DNA from: Seohaeicola saemankumensis
GTDB taxonomy: Bacteria; Pseudomonadota; Alphaproteobacteria; Rhodobacterales; Rhodobacteraceae
DNA: 61,281 nucleotides
Reading direction: 5' to 3'
Assembly (NCBI RefSeq): GCF_020171285.1
Contig: NZ_JAIUZI010000018.1
Location: 1-61,281, forward strand
A program made the position numbers and the translations under genes. The notes beneath the pieces were generated by a model. The model had not been told where the DNA came from and searched no databases. It saw only the letters and a list, made by a program, of their open reading frames with translations. Positions 42,267-49,634 of this stretch are shown here, piece after piece. Each line of letters opens with the position of its first letter. Within the stretch, counting starts at the first letter, position 1.

Positions 42267-43070
42267 TCAGTGCCGGTTACAAGGCGGCTGGCGGGGCGCC
42301 CGGTCGACCGGATTGAAGACATCCGAGTACATGCCCTCTGTCACCGGAAAGCCCTCGAAATATGCCGATGGGTCGGCCCTGTCCCGCAATTCCTGGCTCA
42401 GGCACAACAGGCCGGCCACATCATCAAACGCCCAGGCGATCAGGAACCCCGGCGCCGACACGGCGCACAGCTTCTCGCCGGGCAGTTCCACACGAGGGGC
42501 CGAGGCCCGCAAAGCCGAGACCGGTACCGTTTTGCTGACATCGCGCCACTCGCTCCAAAGCTGGGCTTCAGAGATGCCAAGCGCCGCCAGAAACCGGCCC
42601 AGCGCGGGTTCCAGAATGGCGGGCAGCATGTCTTCCTCCGGTGGATAGGTCGCCGTTTCGCGGCAGTACCGGGACAGCGCCCCGGCCATCTGCGGATCCC
42701 GGTCGGGCCGCTCGACCTGCAGGGTCCAGAGCCAGACGGTGCGGCAGAAGGCCGTGAAATCCCCCGCGCCGACGGCCTCGGCCACCCTGCGCCACGCCAC
42801 CGGCCGACCCTGCGCCTTGATCAGGTCACCGAAATCGTCGGGGGCCGCATTCGGGCGCTCGGGCGTTGGCCCGGTCACCAGCCCGACAATCTCGGCAACC
42901 GAGAGCGACCCCGTCCGCACCGGACCGAAGGCGGCGGTTTCCGGACCGTACCCGGGAACGCGAAAGAACGGGTTGAACACGACAAAGACGTGATCATAAC
43001 ACCCCATCCACCAGTCCAGGATCGGGATGTCCGTTGGCGGGCACAGCACGTGCCCTGGTATTTGGGTCAT
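42267..43070 (-). CDS. uncharacterised protein, 267 aa
   Basis: I do not recognise this protein. It is soluble and tryptophan-rich at both ends of its first half (IPILDWWMGCYDHVFVVFNPFFRVPGYGPE), with no signal peptide or clear membrane helix. ATG 43070 is preceded by GGGGGCG. The coding frame is well supported by third-position GC bias and by lack of alternatives on this stretch. It stands alone, convergent with pnp and divergent from the lipoprotein gene. No catalytic motif is visible. Confidence 0.7.
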   Translation of the reverse strand: MTQIPGHVLCPPTDIPILDWWMGCYDHVFVVFNPFFRVPGYGPETAAFGPVRTGSLSVAEIVGLVTGPTPERPNAAPDDFGDLIKAQGRPVAWRRVAEAVGAGDFTAFCRTVWLWTLQVERPDRDPQMAGALSRYCRETATYPPEEDMLPAILEPALGRFLAALGISEAQLWSEWRDVSKTVPVSALRASAPRVELPGEKLCAVSAPGFLIAWAFDDVAGLLCLSQELRDRADPSAYFEGFPVTEGMYSDVFNPVDRAPRQPPCNRH

Positions 43071-43228
43071 GTGACGCCCCCGCACGCCCCCGTTTCGCTT
43101 TCAAAAGGTCGCCGGATCAAAGCAACGAACGCTGTCGCGTGTCCAGATGGAAGCCCTCTGCAACCGGGTCATTTGTTGCGAAATAGCGGCAGATCTGCTA
43201 GGGTTGTCCCATTGTAAAGGAAGTCATT

Positions 43229-43729
43229 ATGTATCTGCGCGCCTTGTTTCACGGCATTCCGGGGCTGTTTTTCTGGCTCTTTTCGGCCTGCTCCATCCAG
43301 ATCGCGCCGTCCTATGATCAGGCGATCTATGACAAGATCCTCGCCTCGCACGAGCAGGCGCTGGTGTTGTTCAGCGGGCTGAGCGGCTGCCCCTCGGGAT
43401 GCGCCTTTTCCACCCATGCCGCGCGCTACGACGCGGTGATCGCCGGCTATACCGTGGCCCTGACCCGCGCGCAGGCCCGCCCGACCCCGGCGCTGGGCGT
43501 GAGGCTGGCCAAGAGCGAAGCGCTGGAAAAGGTCTGCAAAAACAGCACGCCGGAGCAATGCCTGAACACGGTGCCGGAGCATCTGGAACTGGTGATCGGC
43601 AGCCTGTCAGACCTGCGCGACACCCATCGCCACGGGACGCTGTCACAGGACGAGGTGGCATTCTACCGCAATGAATACACCAAGGACGCCCGCGCGACGC
43701 TGACCATCGAAGGCGCGCTGAAACGCTAG
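43229..43729 (+). CDS. uncharacterised lipoprotein, 166 aa
   Basis: A predicted lipoprotein: a hydrophobic N-terminus ends in the lipobox LFSAC (Cys21). The mature part is helical with two cysteine pairs (GCPSGC near 53-58 and VCKNSTPEQC near 102-111) that could form disulphides. AAAGGAAG precedes the ATG. The next gene starts 9 nt after its stop, so the two form an operon. I see no match to a named family, and its function is unknown. Confidence 0.75.
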   Translation: MYLRALFHGIPGLFFWLFSACSIQIAPSYDQAIYDKILASHEQALVLFSGLSGCPSGCAFSTHAARYDAVIAGYTVALTRAQARPTPALGVRLAKSEALEKVCKNSTPEQCLNTVPEHLELVIGSLSDLRDTHRHGTLSQDEVAFYRNEYTKDARATLTIEGALKR

Positions 43730-43738
43730 GAGCCCCCA

Positions 43739-44098
43739 ATGAAATCATCCGAAGTCATCGCGAATATTCTCGGCAAGCTGCAAACACAGTTGCAGGGGGA
43801 TTTCGAAACCATCGAGACCTTTGCCCGCGAACGGCTCGAAGACATCGCCGAACTGGCCATGGTTCTGGCCCGTGAACGGGTGGACGGCATTTTCAAGACC
43901 AACAACCAGATGTTCCAGCGCGCCGTGGCGCGGCTGGAAAAACGGGTGGATCTCTTCGTGCGCGATCTTGCCCTGCTGTCCGCCCTGACCGTGGAAAAGG
44001 CATGGAACACGGTGGTGTCCGAAGTCTGGGGCGCGATCAACGCGGTGATTGGCGCCGCCGCCGGAACATTGCCGCTGCCGAGCCTGCCCAAACCCTGA
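43739..44098 (+). CDS. uncharacterised helical protein, 119 aa
   Basis: A predicted all-alpha protein with a long amphipathic helix (FETIETFARERLEDIAELAMVL, then FQRAVARLEKRVDLFVRDLALL) and a hydrophobic C-terminal segment (VWGAINAVIGAAAGTLPLPSLP) that may touch the membrane. No signal peptide is evident. It follows the lipoprotein gene by 9 nt behind AGGAG, so the two likely act together, one outside and one inside. No known family is recognised. Confidence 0.72.
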   Translation: MKSSEVIANILGKLQTQLQGDFETIETFARERLEDIAELAMVLARERVDGIFKTNNQMFQRAVARLEKRVDLFVRDLALLSALTVEKAWNTVVSEVWGAINAVIGAAAGTLPLPSLPKP

Positions 44099-44142
44099 GC
44101 CGCGCCCTTCACCCGGCCCGGTATCCGCGCTAAGCAGCGGGG

Positions 44143-44859
44143 GTGAAGAGCTACATCATCCATATGCCCGGCGACGAGAAACGCGCGCCCAACGCAGAGC
44201 GGCTGCTGGCCGACCTGCCGGATGCGGAAATCGTTACGGCGGTCGTGGGCCGCGACCCGGCGCAGATCGCCGATGTCGACTGGCGGAACGGCACCCTGCT
44301 GGACCCGCCCTACCCGTTTCCGATGACTCCGGCGGAAATCGGCGTGTTCCAGAGCCACCGGCGCTGCTGGCAACGCATCCTCGACAGCGGCGCGGACTAT
44401 GGGCTGATCGCAGAGGACGACCTGGCGGTCGATCCGGCGCGCCTGGCCGCCGCGCTTGACCTGATCGCGGCCCACGCCACGCCCGACATGTACATCCGCC
44501 TGCCGGTCAAGGCCCGCGAAACCCCGGCGCAGACGCTGGGCGGAGCCGGCGAGATGCGGTTTATCCTACCCCGCACCATTGGCCTGCAATGCATCTGCCA
44601 GGTCGTCGGGCGCGGCGCCGCCGCCCGGCTGCTCGCCGCCACCCGGCGCATCGACCGCCCGGTCGACACGCTGCTGCAGATGCACTGGGCCACCGGCCAG
44701 CCGGTCCACGCCATCCTGCCCAATGGCAACCGCGAGGTCGCCGCCGAGATCGGCGGCTCCACCATCCAGACCCGGCAGCGCGGCCCCGGCAAGCTGGCGC
44801 GCGAAATCAAACGCGCGCTCTACCGCGCCCGCGTCGCCCTGCGCCCGCAGCGCCCCTGA
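44143..44859 (+). CDS. glycosyltransferase family 25 protein
   Basis: A 238-residue GT25 (LPS beta-galactosyltransferase-like) enzyme. It shows the family opening (SYIIHMPGDEKRAPNAERLLADLP), LTPAEIGVFQSHRRCW-type segment (here MTPAEIGVFQSHRRCWQRIL), and the acidic LIAEDDLAVDPA motif near residue 90 for sugar-nucleotide/metal binding. The chain ends in a basic tail. The start is GTG after a G-run. It may modify lipopolysaccharide or another surface glycan. It lies 44 nt after the uncharacterised pair and could belong to the same unit. Confidence 0.88.
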   Translation: MKSYIIHMPGDEKRAPNAERLLADLPDAEIVTAVVGRDPAQIADVDWRNGTLLDPPYPFPMTPAEIGVFQSHRRCWQRILDSGADYGLIAEDDLAVDPARLAAALDLIAAHATPDMYIRLPVKARETPAQTLGGAGEMRFILPRTIGLQCICQVVGRGAAARLLAATRRIDRPVDTLLQMHWATGQPVHAILPNGNREVAAEIGGSTIQTRQRGPGKLAREIKRALYRARVALRPQRP

Positions 44860-44922
44860 CCTTTCATCTCTTTGCAAATACTCCGGGGGAGCCGCCCGAC
44901 GGGCGGCGGGGGCAGCGCCCCC
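44860..44922. repeat. dispersed intergenic hairpin repeat
   Basis: The leader CTTTCATCTCTT and block CAAATACTCCGGGG as at 4229 are followed by two hairpins: GCCGCCC/GGGCGGC with loop GAC (44891-44907) and GGGGGC/GCCCCC with loop AGC (44908-44922). It starts immediately after the GT25 stop. Confidence 0.75.
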
Positions 44923-44968
44923 AATCCGCACCAAGAGCGCCAAAACCCTTCCCGGCGCCATCGGGCAT

Positions 44969-45015
44969 GAAAATTCTTTCAAAGAATTTTCCCAAGAAAA
45001 TTTCAAATTTTCTTG
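44969..45015. repeat. twin-hairpin element, copy 3
   Basis: The first hairpin (44969-44991) has arms GAAAATTCTT and AAGAATTTTC with loop TCA. The second (44993-45015) has arms CAAGAAAATT and AATTTTCTTG with loop TCA, with one C between. It lies between the convergent GT25 and peroxiredoxin genes. Confidence 0.85.
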
Positions 45016-45016
45016 T

Positions 45017-45052
45017 GCGGTCGCACCGGCCCCCGGGGGCCGGTGCGACCGC
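45017..45052. repeat. perfect 36-nt GC-rich palindrome
   Basis: Two 18-nt arms meet without any spacer: the left arm begins GCGGTCGCACCGG and ends in C5, and the right arm is its exact reverse complement. It sits 1 nt after the twin hairpin and 10 nt beyond the peroxiredoxin stop, a strong candidate bidirectional terminator. Confidence 0.8.
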
Positions 45053-45062
45053 CTGATCCGCC

Positions 45063-45716
45063 TTACCCCGGCAACTTGGTGGTGCGCAGGTAGGGGAAGT
45101 GGGTGGTGAATTCTCCGTATTTCGCGCGGGCATCCTCGTCGCTCACTGCAACCGGGATCACCACGTCGCCGCCCGGCGTCCAGTTCGCGGGGGTTGCCAC
45201 GTTTTCGCGCGCCGCCGTCTGCAGCCCGTCCAGCGCCCGCAGCACCTCGGCAAAGTTGCGGCCGACGTTCATCGGGTAGGTCATCGACAGTTTCAGCTGC
45301 TTGTCCGGGCCGATGATGAAGACCGAGCGCACGGTGGCGCTGTCGGCGGGGGTGCGGCCGTCGGTCATGTAGGCCTCGGCGGGCAGCATGTCAAAGGCCT
45401 TGGACACCGCCAGCCCTTCGTCGGCGATGATCGGGAAACCGGCGGCGGTGCCGGCATAGCCTTCGATGTCCTTCTTCCAGCCCTTGTGTTCCTCGACGCC
45501 ATCGACCGAGACGCCGATCACCTTGGTGTTCCGGGCCGCCCATTCATCGGCCAGCTGCGCCACGGCGCCGAATTCGGTGGTGCAGACCGGGGTGAAATCC
45601 TTGGGGTGGGAGAACAGGATCGCCCAGCTGTCGCCGATCCAGTCATGAAAGCTGATGGTGCCCTGGTCGGTTTCGGCGGTGAAATTCGGGACGGTGTCGT
45701 TGATGCGCAAACCCAT
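45063..45716 (-). CDS. 1-Cys peroxiredoxin (Prx6 type)
   Basis: A 217-residue peroxidase reducing H2O2 and organic peroxides. The peroxidatic cysteine is Cys45 in HPKDFTPVCTTEFG. The C-terminal extension with YPMNVGRNFAEVLRALDGLQ and NWTPGGDVVIP is typical of Prx6-like enzymes, which usually have no resolving cysteine; no second cysteine is present. AAAGGAG lies 6 nt before ATG 45716. It is divergent from an aldehyde dehydrogenase across a region with an inverted repeat, suggesting shared control under oxidative or aldehyde stress. Confidence 0.95.
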   Translation of the reverse strand: MGLRINDTVPNFTAETDQGTISFHDWIGDSWAILFSHPKDFTPVCTTEFGAVAQLADEWAARNTKVIGVSVDGVEEHKGWKKDIEGYAGTAAGFPIIADEGLAVSKAFDMLPAEAYMTDGRTPADSATVRSVFIIGPDKQLKLSMTYPMNVGRNFAEVLRALDGLQTAARENVATPANWTPGGDVVIPVAVSDEDARAKYGEFTTHFPYLRTTKLPG

Positions 45717-45756
45717 TGGATTCTCCTTTATGCAATCGGTGGAGCGACTCGAGTCG

Positions 45757-45785
45757 ACGTCAACCTATGCATTAAATTGTGACGT
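45757..45785. promoter_or_regulatory. inverted repeat between divergent peroxiredoxin and ALDH genes
   Basis: Arms ACGTCA (45757-45762) and TGACGT (45780-45785) are separated by 17 AT-rich nt, next to a small palindrome CGACTCGAGTCG (45746-45757). The position 41-69 nt upstream of the peroxiredoxin ATG suits an operator. The regulator is unknown. Confidence 0.4.
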
Positions 45786-45893
45786 TACATCCCCCGACTT
45801 GGCGCCGTCTTGCCCTTGCGGCACATGGATGCCAGATTGCGCGAAATTTTATACCGCAGTGCGGATCGCGCTGGGGAGACGGGAGACCAGGAC

Positions 45894-47333
45894 ATGATCG
45901 AGAAACGCAACTTTTACATCAATGGCGCGTGGGTCGCGCCGTCACAGCCGAATGATTTCGAGGTGATCGACCCCTCGACCGAAGAACCCTGTGCGGTGAT
46001 CTCGCTGGGCTCCGAGGCGGACACGAACGCCGCCGTGGCCGCCGCCAGGGCCGCCTTTCCGGGCTGGATGGCGACGCCGCCGGCGGCGCGGATCGCGCTG
46101 GTGGAAAAGCTGATCGAGATCTACATTTCCAAGGCCGAGGAGATGGCACAGGCGTCTTCCACGGAAATGGGCGCGCCGATCGACATGGCGCGGACCCAGC
46201 AGGTGGGTGCCGGGGCGTTCCACCTGAAGAATTTCGTGCGCGCCGCCAAGTCGTTCGAGTTCGAGCGCCCGCTGAGCGAGAAGTTTCCCAACGACCGGAT
46301 CATCTATGAGGCGGCGGGTGTCTGTGCCCTGATCACGCCGTGGAACTGGCCGATGAACCAGATCACGCTGAAGGTCGGCGCCGCCGCGGTGGCGGGCTGC
46401 ACCATGGTGCTGAAGCCGTCCGAGCAGAGCCCGCTGAACGCCATGGTCTTTGCCGAGTGCATGCACGAGGCCGGTTTCCCACCGGGCGTCTTCAACCTCG
46501 TGAACGGTGACGGCGTCGGTGTCGGCACCCAGCTGTCGGGGCATCCGGACGTCGACATGATCTCGTTCACCGGATCGACCCGCGCGGGGATCGCGATTTC
46601 CAAGAACGCGGCCGACACGCTGAAACATGTGCATCTGGAGCTGGGCGGCAAGGGCGCCAACGTGATCTTTGACGATGCCGACGAAAAGGCGGTCAAGCGC
46701 GGCGTGCTGCACATGATGAACAACACCGGCCAGAGCTGTAACGCGCCGAGCCGGATGCTGGTGCAGCGCGGCATCTACGACAAGGCGGTGGAAACCGCCG
46801 CCGCCGTGGCCGAAAAGGTCACTGTCGGCAGCGCCCACGACGAGGGCCATCACATCGGACCGGTGGTCAACGAGCTGCAGTGGAACAAGATCCAGGACCT
46901 GATCCAGAAGGGTATCGACGAGGGCGCGCGGCTGATCGCCGGCGGCACCGGCCGGCCCGAGGGGTTCAACAAGGGGTATTACGTGCGCCCCACGGTTTTT
47001 GCCGACGCCAACAACCAAATGACCATCGCGCGCGAGGAAATCTTTGGCCCGGTTCTGACGATGATCCCCTTTGACACCGAGGAAGAGGCGATCGAGATCG
47101 CCAACGACACGCCCTATGGGCTGACCAACTATGTCCAGACGCAGGACGGTGAGCGCGCCAACCGGATGGCCCGCGTGCTGCGGTCCGGCATGGTCGAGAT
47201 GAACGGCAAGTCCCGCTCGCCCGGGTCGCCCTTTGGCGGCATCAAGCATTCGGGCAATGGCCGCGAAGGCGGGGTCTGGGGCATCGAGGATTTCCTGGAG
47301 GTCAAGGCGGTCGGCGGCTGGTCGACCGAGTAA
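45894..47333 (+). CDS. aldehyde dehydrogenase family protein
   Basis: A 479-residue NAD(P)+-dependent ALDH. Catalytic residues are visible: Asn151 in TPWNWP, Glu249 in LELGGKGAN, and nucleophile Cys282 in NTGQSCNAPSR; EIFGPVL and the C-terminal PFGGIKHSGNGREGG follow. The Cys context and the GCTMVLKPSEQSPLNAM segment resemble general or aromatic aldehyde dehydrogenases, so the substrate is open. ATG 45894 is used. A strong terminator follows. Confidence 0.93.
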   Translation: MIEKRNFYINGAWVAPSQPNDFEVIDPSTEEPCAVISLGSEADTNAAVAAARAAFPGWMATPPAARIALVEKLIEIYISKAEEMAQASSTEMGAPIDMARTQQVGAGAFHLKNFVRAAKSFEFERPLSEKFPNDRIIYEAAGVCALITPWNWPMNQITLKVGAAAVAGCTMVLKPSEQSPLNAMVFAECMHEAGFPPGVFNLVNGDGVGVGTQLSGHPDVDMISFTGSTRAGIAISKNAADTLKHVHLELGGKGANVIFDDADEKAVKRGVLHMMNNTGQSCNAPSRMLVQRGIYDKAVETAAAVAEKVTVGSAHDEGHHIGPVVNELQWNKIQDLIQKGIDEGARLIAGGTGRPEGFNKGYYVRPTVFADANNQMTIAREEIFGPVLTMIPFDTEEEAIEIANDTPYGLTNYVQTQDGERANRMARVLRSGMVEMNGKSRSPGSPFGGIKHSGNGREGGVWGIEDFLEVKAVGGWSTE

Positions 47334-47361
47334 ACCCGCCCTCTGCGCCAACGAGAGATGG

Positions 47362-47393
47362 AAAAGCCGCCCCGGTCCCCGGGGCGGCTTTTT
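47362..47393 (+). terminator. Rho-independent terminator of the ALDH gene
   Basis: Arms AAAAGCCGCCCCGG and CCGGGGCGGCTTTT (14 bp) around TCC, extended by more T, 28 nt after the ALDH stop. The minus-strand acetyltransferase gene ends 4 nt beyond it, so it serves both strands. Confidence 0.9.
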
Positions 47394-47396
47394 GGT

Positions 47397-47846
47397 TCAG
47401 CTATCGGACAGTGCCATGGTGCAGACGGGCTGGCCCGACGGGGCATGAAGCGTCTGTTTGACCAGAACAAAACCATAGCCTTCGTAGAAGGGGCGCCCGA
47501 TGGCGTTGTCGCGGAAGACATCGACGGTCAACGCGCCCCTGAGCGCGCGGGCGTGGTCCACCAGCGCCCGGCCATGGCCCGAGCGGTGACAATCCGGGTC
47601 GATGAACAGGCCGCCGATGTCATGGCCCACGAGCGACAGGAATCCGACAACGGCCCCGCCGGTTTCAAGCACATAGGTTTCCGCGTTCGGCAGGTAGATG
47701 TCCCGCATCGCCTGGCGCACCTCGCCCACGAAATCGGGCGCGAGAAAGGGATGGGCGCGCGCGTTGGCGCGGTCCCATATGTCCATGACGGATTCGATGT
47801 CGTCCGGCCGCAGGGGGCGGATCGTGTGTTCGGGTGGGGTGGTCAT
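47397..47846 (-). CDS. GNAT acetyltransferase, candidate YjhQ-like antitoxin partner
   Basis: A 149-residue GNAT fold: IRPLRPDDIESVMDIW start, VVGFLSLVGHDIGGLFIDPDCHRSGHGRALVDHA with the acetyl-CoA loop (RSGHGRA), and DVFRDNAIGRPFYEGYGF near the end. ATG 47846 is chosen for AAGGA 8 nt upstream; an ATG at 47864 overlaps the yjhX-like stop as ATGA. It directly follows a YjhX-family gene. In E. coli YjhX is a putative toxin paired with YjhQ, also a GNAT protein. The same pairing here supports a toxin-antitoxin role rather than housekeeping acetylation. Confidence 0.85.
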   Translation of the reverse strand: MTTPPEHTIRPLRPDDIESVMDIWDRANARAHPFLAPDFVGEVRQAMRDIYLPNAETYVLETGGAVVGFLSLVGHDIGGLFIDPDCHRSGHGRALVDHARALRGALTVDVFRDNAIGRPFYEGYGFVLVKQTLHAPSGQPVCTMALSDS

Positions 47847-47860
47847 TTGTCTGATCCTTG

Positions 47861-48118
47861 TCATCGCTGGTTCAGTTGTGCGCGCACAACGGTGATCCCC
47901 AGCCGGGAGGCCCGATAGGGGCGGCCGTTTTTCGACTGGATCAAGCGCCGTCTGCGCAGACGTGCGAACACCTTCAAGGTGCAGTCGGCCAGAACGTGGC
48001 CGTTACGCGTGTAGCAGGTGATGTCGCGAATTTTGCCGTTCTCGCAGCGTTCGTGGTGGATTGCCCCACCCAATGCGAGTTCGTGCAAAACACGCTGTTC
48101 GTGTTTTGAGATATTCAA
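47861..48118 (-). CDS. yjhX: YjhX-family toxin-like protein (UPF0386)
   Basis: An 85-residue basic protein with the exact length of E. coli YjhX. Family features are the MNISKHEQRVLHELALGG start, CYTRNGHVLADCTLKVF, and ending GRPYRASRLGITVVRAQLNQR; the arrangement suggests a winged-helix fold. The start codon is TTG (48118), fixed by alignment to the family N-terminus, and its ribosome site is weak, so low synthesis is expected. The downstream GNAT gene starts 14 nt later or overlaps it by 4 nt. A 9-bp inverted repeat lies upstream. The toxin mechanism is not established. Confidence 0.85.
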   Translation of the reverse strand: MNISKHEQRVLHELALGGAIHHERCENGKIRDITCYTRNGHVLADCTLKVFARLRRRRLIQSKNGRPYRASRLGITVVRAQLNQR

Positions 48119-48153
48119 CGGGATGTCTCGATTTCATGAGAGCACAGGTGACA

Positions 48154-48181
48154 AAACGCTCAGCACATCGCGTGAGCGTTT
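48154..48181. promoter_or_regulatory. inverted repeat upstream of the yjhX-like gene
   Basis: Arms AAACGCTCA (48154-48162) and TGAGCGTTT (48173-48181), perfectly complementary, are separated by 10 nt and lie 36-63 nt before the TTG start. This suits an operator for autorepression, as common in toxin-antitoxin operons. Confidence 0.5.
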
Positions 48182-48381
48182 GTTTGTTCAGCTGGTCCCG
48201 ACGGCCGGAGCCTGTCAGGAACGGACGGGTGTCCGGGTCTCTTGCATAAAATCTCCATCGCGCGAGGTCTGCTGCCTGACGCTGGTGGACAGATAGGCAG
48301 GCGGGCGGGCGGGCGCAAGGGATGCGGAGGCCCGATGAGTGGGGCGTGTTCGGCGCGCAACAACAGACCGGCGCGGGCACA

Positions 48382-48606
48382 TCAGAAGCGGGACGGATAC
48401 CAGTGGTTGAGGTTCAACAGGTCCAGTTCGCTCTGGAACCCCTCGGGGTGGCATTGCATCAGATCGAGCAGCGCGGCGCGGGTGGCGTCGTCGCGGTCGC
48501 GCCGCCGGGTGGGCGCGTGGCGTTGACGGGATGCCGGGCACAGGAGATTGGACAGGATCCGCAAGACGCCTGGCGGTTGGAGCAGCGGCTGGGCGGTGTC
48601 GGTCAT
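48382..48606 (-). CDS. small uncharacterised protein divergent from LysR
   Basis: A 74-residue protein starting MTDTAQPLLQPPG and ending in DLMQCHPEGFQSELDLLNLNHWYPSRF-like sequence, with a basic centre. GAGGATACCGCC gives a good ribosome site before ATG 48606. The divergent LysR gene begins 94 nt away, the classic layout in which a LysR regulator controls its neighbour. I recognise no named domain, but the strong start signal and neighbour support a real gene. Confidence 0.6.
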   Translation of the reverse strand: MTDTAQPLLQPPGVLRILSNLLCPASRQRHAPTRRRDRDDATRAALLDLMQCHPEGFQSELDLLNLNHWYPSRF

Positions 48607-48700
48607 GGCGGTATCCTCGGCGTGGGTCGAAATCTGTGTCCAGTCTAGGTGCCGGGGAAATATTCTGGTATCGGGGGCAAAGTTGTGTTGCTCTACATTT

Positions 48701-49588
48701 ATGAAGAGCGAACACTGGAACTGGTCCGATCTGCGCGTGTTCCTGGCGGTGGTGCGGGCGGGATCGACGCTGGCGGCCTCGCGCAAGCTGGGCATGGCGC
48801 AGCCGACCGTCGCGCGGCGGATCGAGGCGCTGGAACATGCGGCGGGGCTGGTTCTGTTCGAGCGGGACACGCGGGGGTTCCGGCCCACCGAGGCCGGGCG
48901 CGCGTTGATCCGCAGCGCCGAGGCGGTAGAGGCCGCGGCACAGGGGTTCGCGGCGCAGGCGGCGGAGCTGGCAGATGTCCGGCCGATCCGGCTGACGGCC
49001 TATGCGGGCAATTTCTCGCCCCGGATGCTGGAGATCGTGACCGCGTTTTCGGATGTGAACCCCGGTGTCGCCTTTGAGTTCCTGCCGACGGTCAGGACGC
49101 TGGACCTGATGGCGGGAGAGGCCGACATCGCGCTGCGGCTGCTGCGGTCAGATCCCGACCCGGCGCTGATCCGCCGCAAGATCAGCGACGCCAGGTGGAC
49201 GCTCTATGGCAGCCGGTCCTATGCCGATGGTCACGGACTGCCAAAGTCGGCGGGCGATCTGGAGGGGCACAGTTTCGTCACCCTGCGGCGGGGCGATATC
49301 CCGCAAGTGTTTCACGACTGGCTGAGCCGGCACGTGGCCCCCGAACAGATCGTGGCCAGCTTTAGCGAGCTGGATCTGATGCATGCGGCGATCCGCGCCG
49401 GGCGGGGGTTGGGGATCAGCAACCGGAAACTGGTCGAAGACGATGACACGCTGATCCCCTGTTTTCCGGAAATCCCCGAGATCGCGGCGTGCCATGTGAT
49501 GCTGATTTCGCCACAGGCCTATCGCCGGCCCGAGGTGAAGGCCTTTGTCCGGTTCTTTGCCCCGAGGTATGCCGCGATTTTCCGCTGA
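48701..49588 (+). CDS. LysR family transcriptional regulator
   Basis: A 295-residue LTTR. The N-terminal winged helix-turn-helix covers about 5-65 (WSDLRVFLAVVRAGSTLAASRKLGMAQPTVARRIEALEHA), with a linker helix and a periplasmic-binding-protein-like effector domain from about 90. The effector is not predictable. ATG 48701 is chosen because it puts the HTH at the usual distance from the N-terminus; a longer frame upstream covers the intergenic region. Likely target: the divergent small gene and its own promoter. Confidence 0.93.
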   Translation: MKSEHWNWSDLRVFLAVVRAGSTLAASRKLGMAQPTVARRIEALEHAAGLVLFERDTRGFRPTEAGRALIRSAEAVEAAAQGFAAQAAELADVRPIRLTAYAGNFSPRMLEIVTAFSDVNPGVAFEFLPTVRTLDLMAGEADIALRLLRSDPDPALIRRKISDARWTLYGSRSYADGHGLPKSAGDLEGHSFVTLRRGDIPQVFHDWLSRHVAPEQIVASFSELDLMHAAIRAGRGLGISNRKLVEDDDTLIPCFPEIPEIAACHVMLISPQAYRRPEVKAFVRFFAPRYAAIFR

Positions 49589-49634
49589 GTGGCGGTCACC
49601 GGGCGGTGGGTCGGGCGCGGCGCGGGATCACCGG

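Noticed and set aside
38693..42322. 1209-codon open frame on the minus strand
   Set aside because: It lies antisense to pnp, rpsO downstream sequence and the SGNH gene; the sequence is His/Arg/Asp-rich shadow protein of GC-rich codon bias, while the plus-strand proteins are unmistakable.
48300..48315. Four GGCG units in tandem
   Set aside because: Too short and too simple in a GC-rich genome to be a meaningful repeat.
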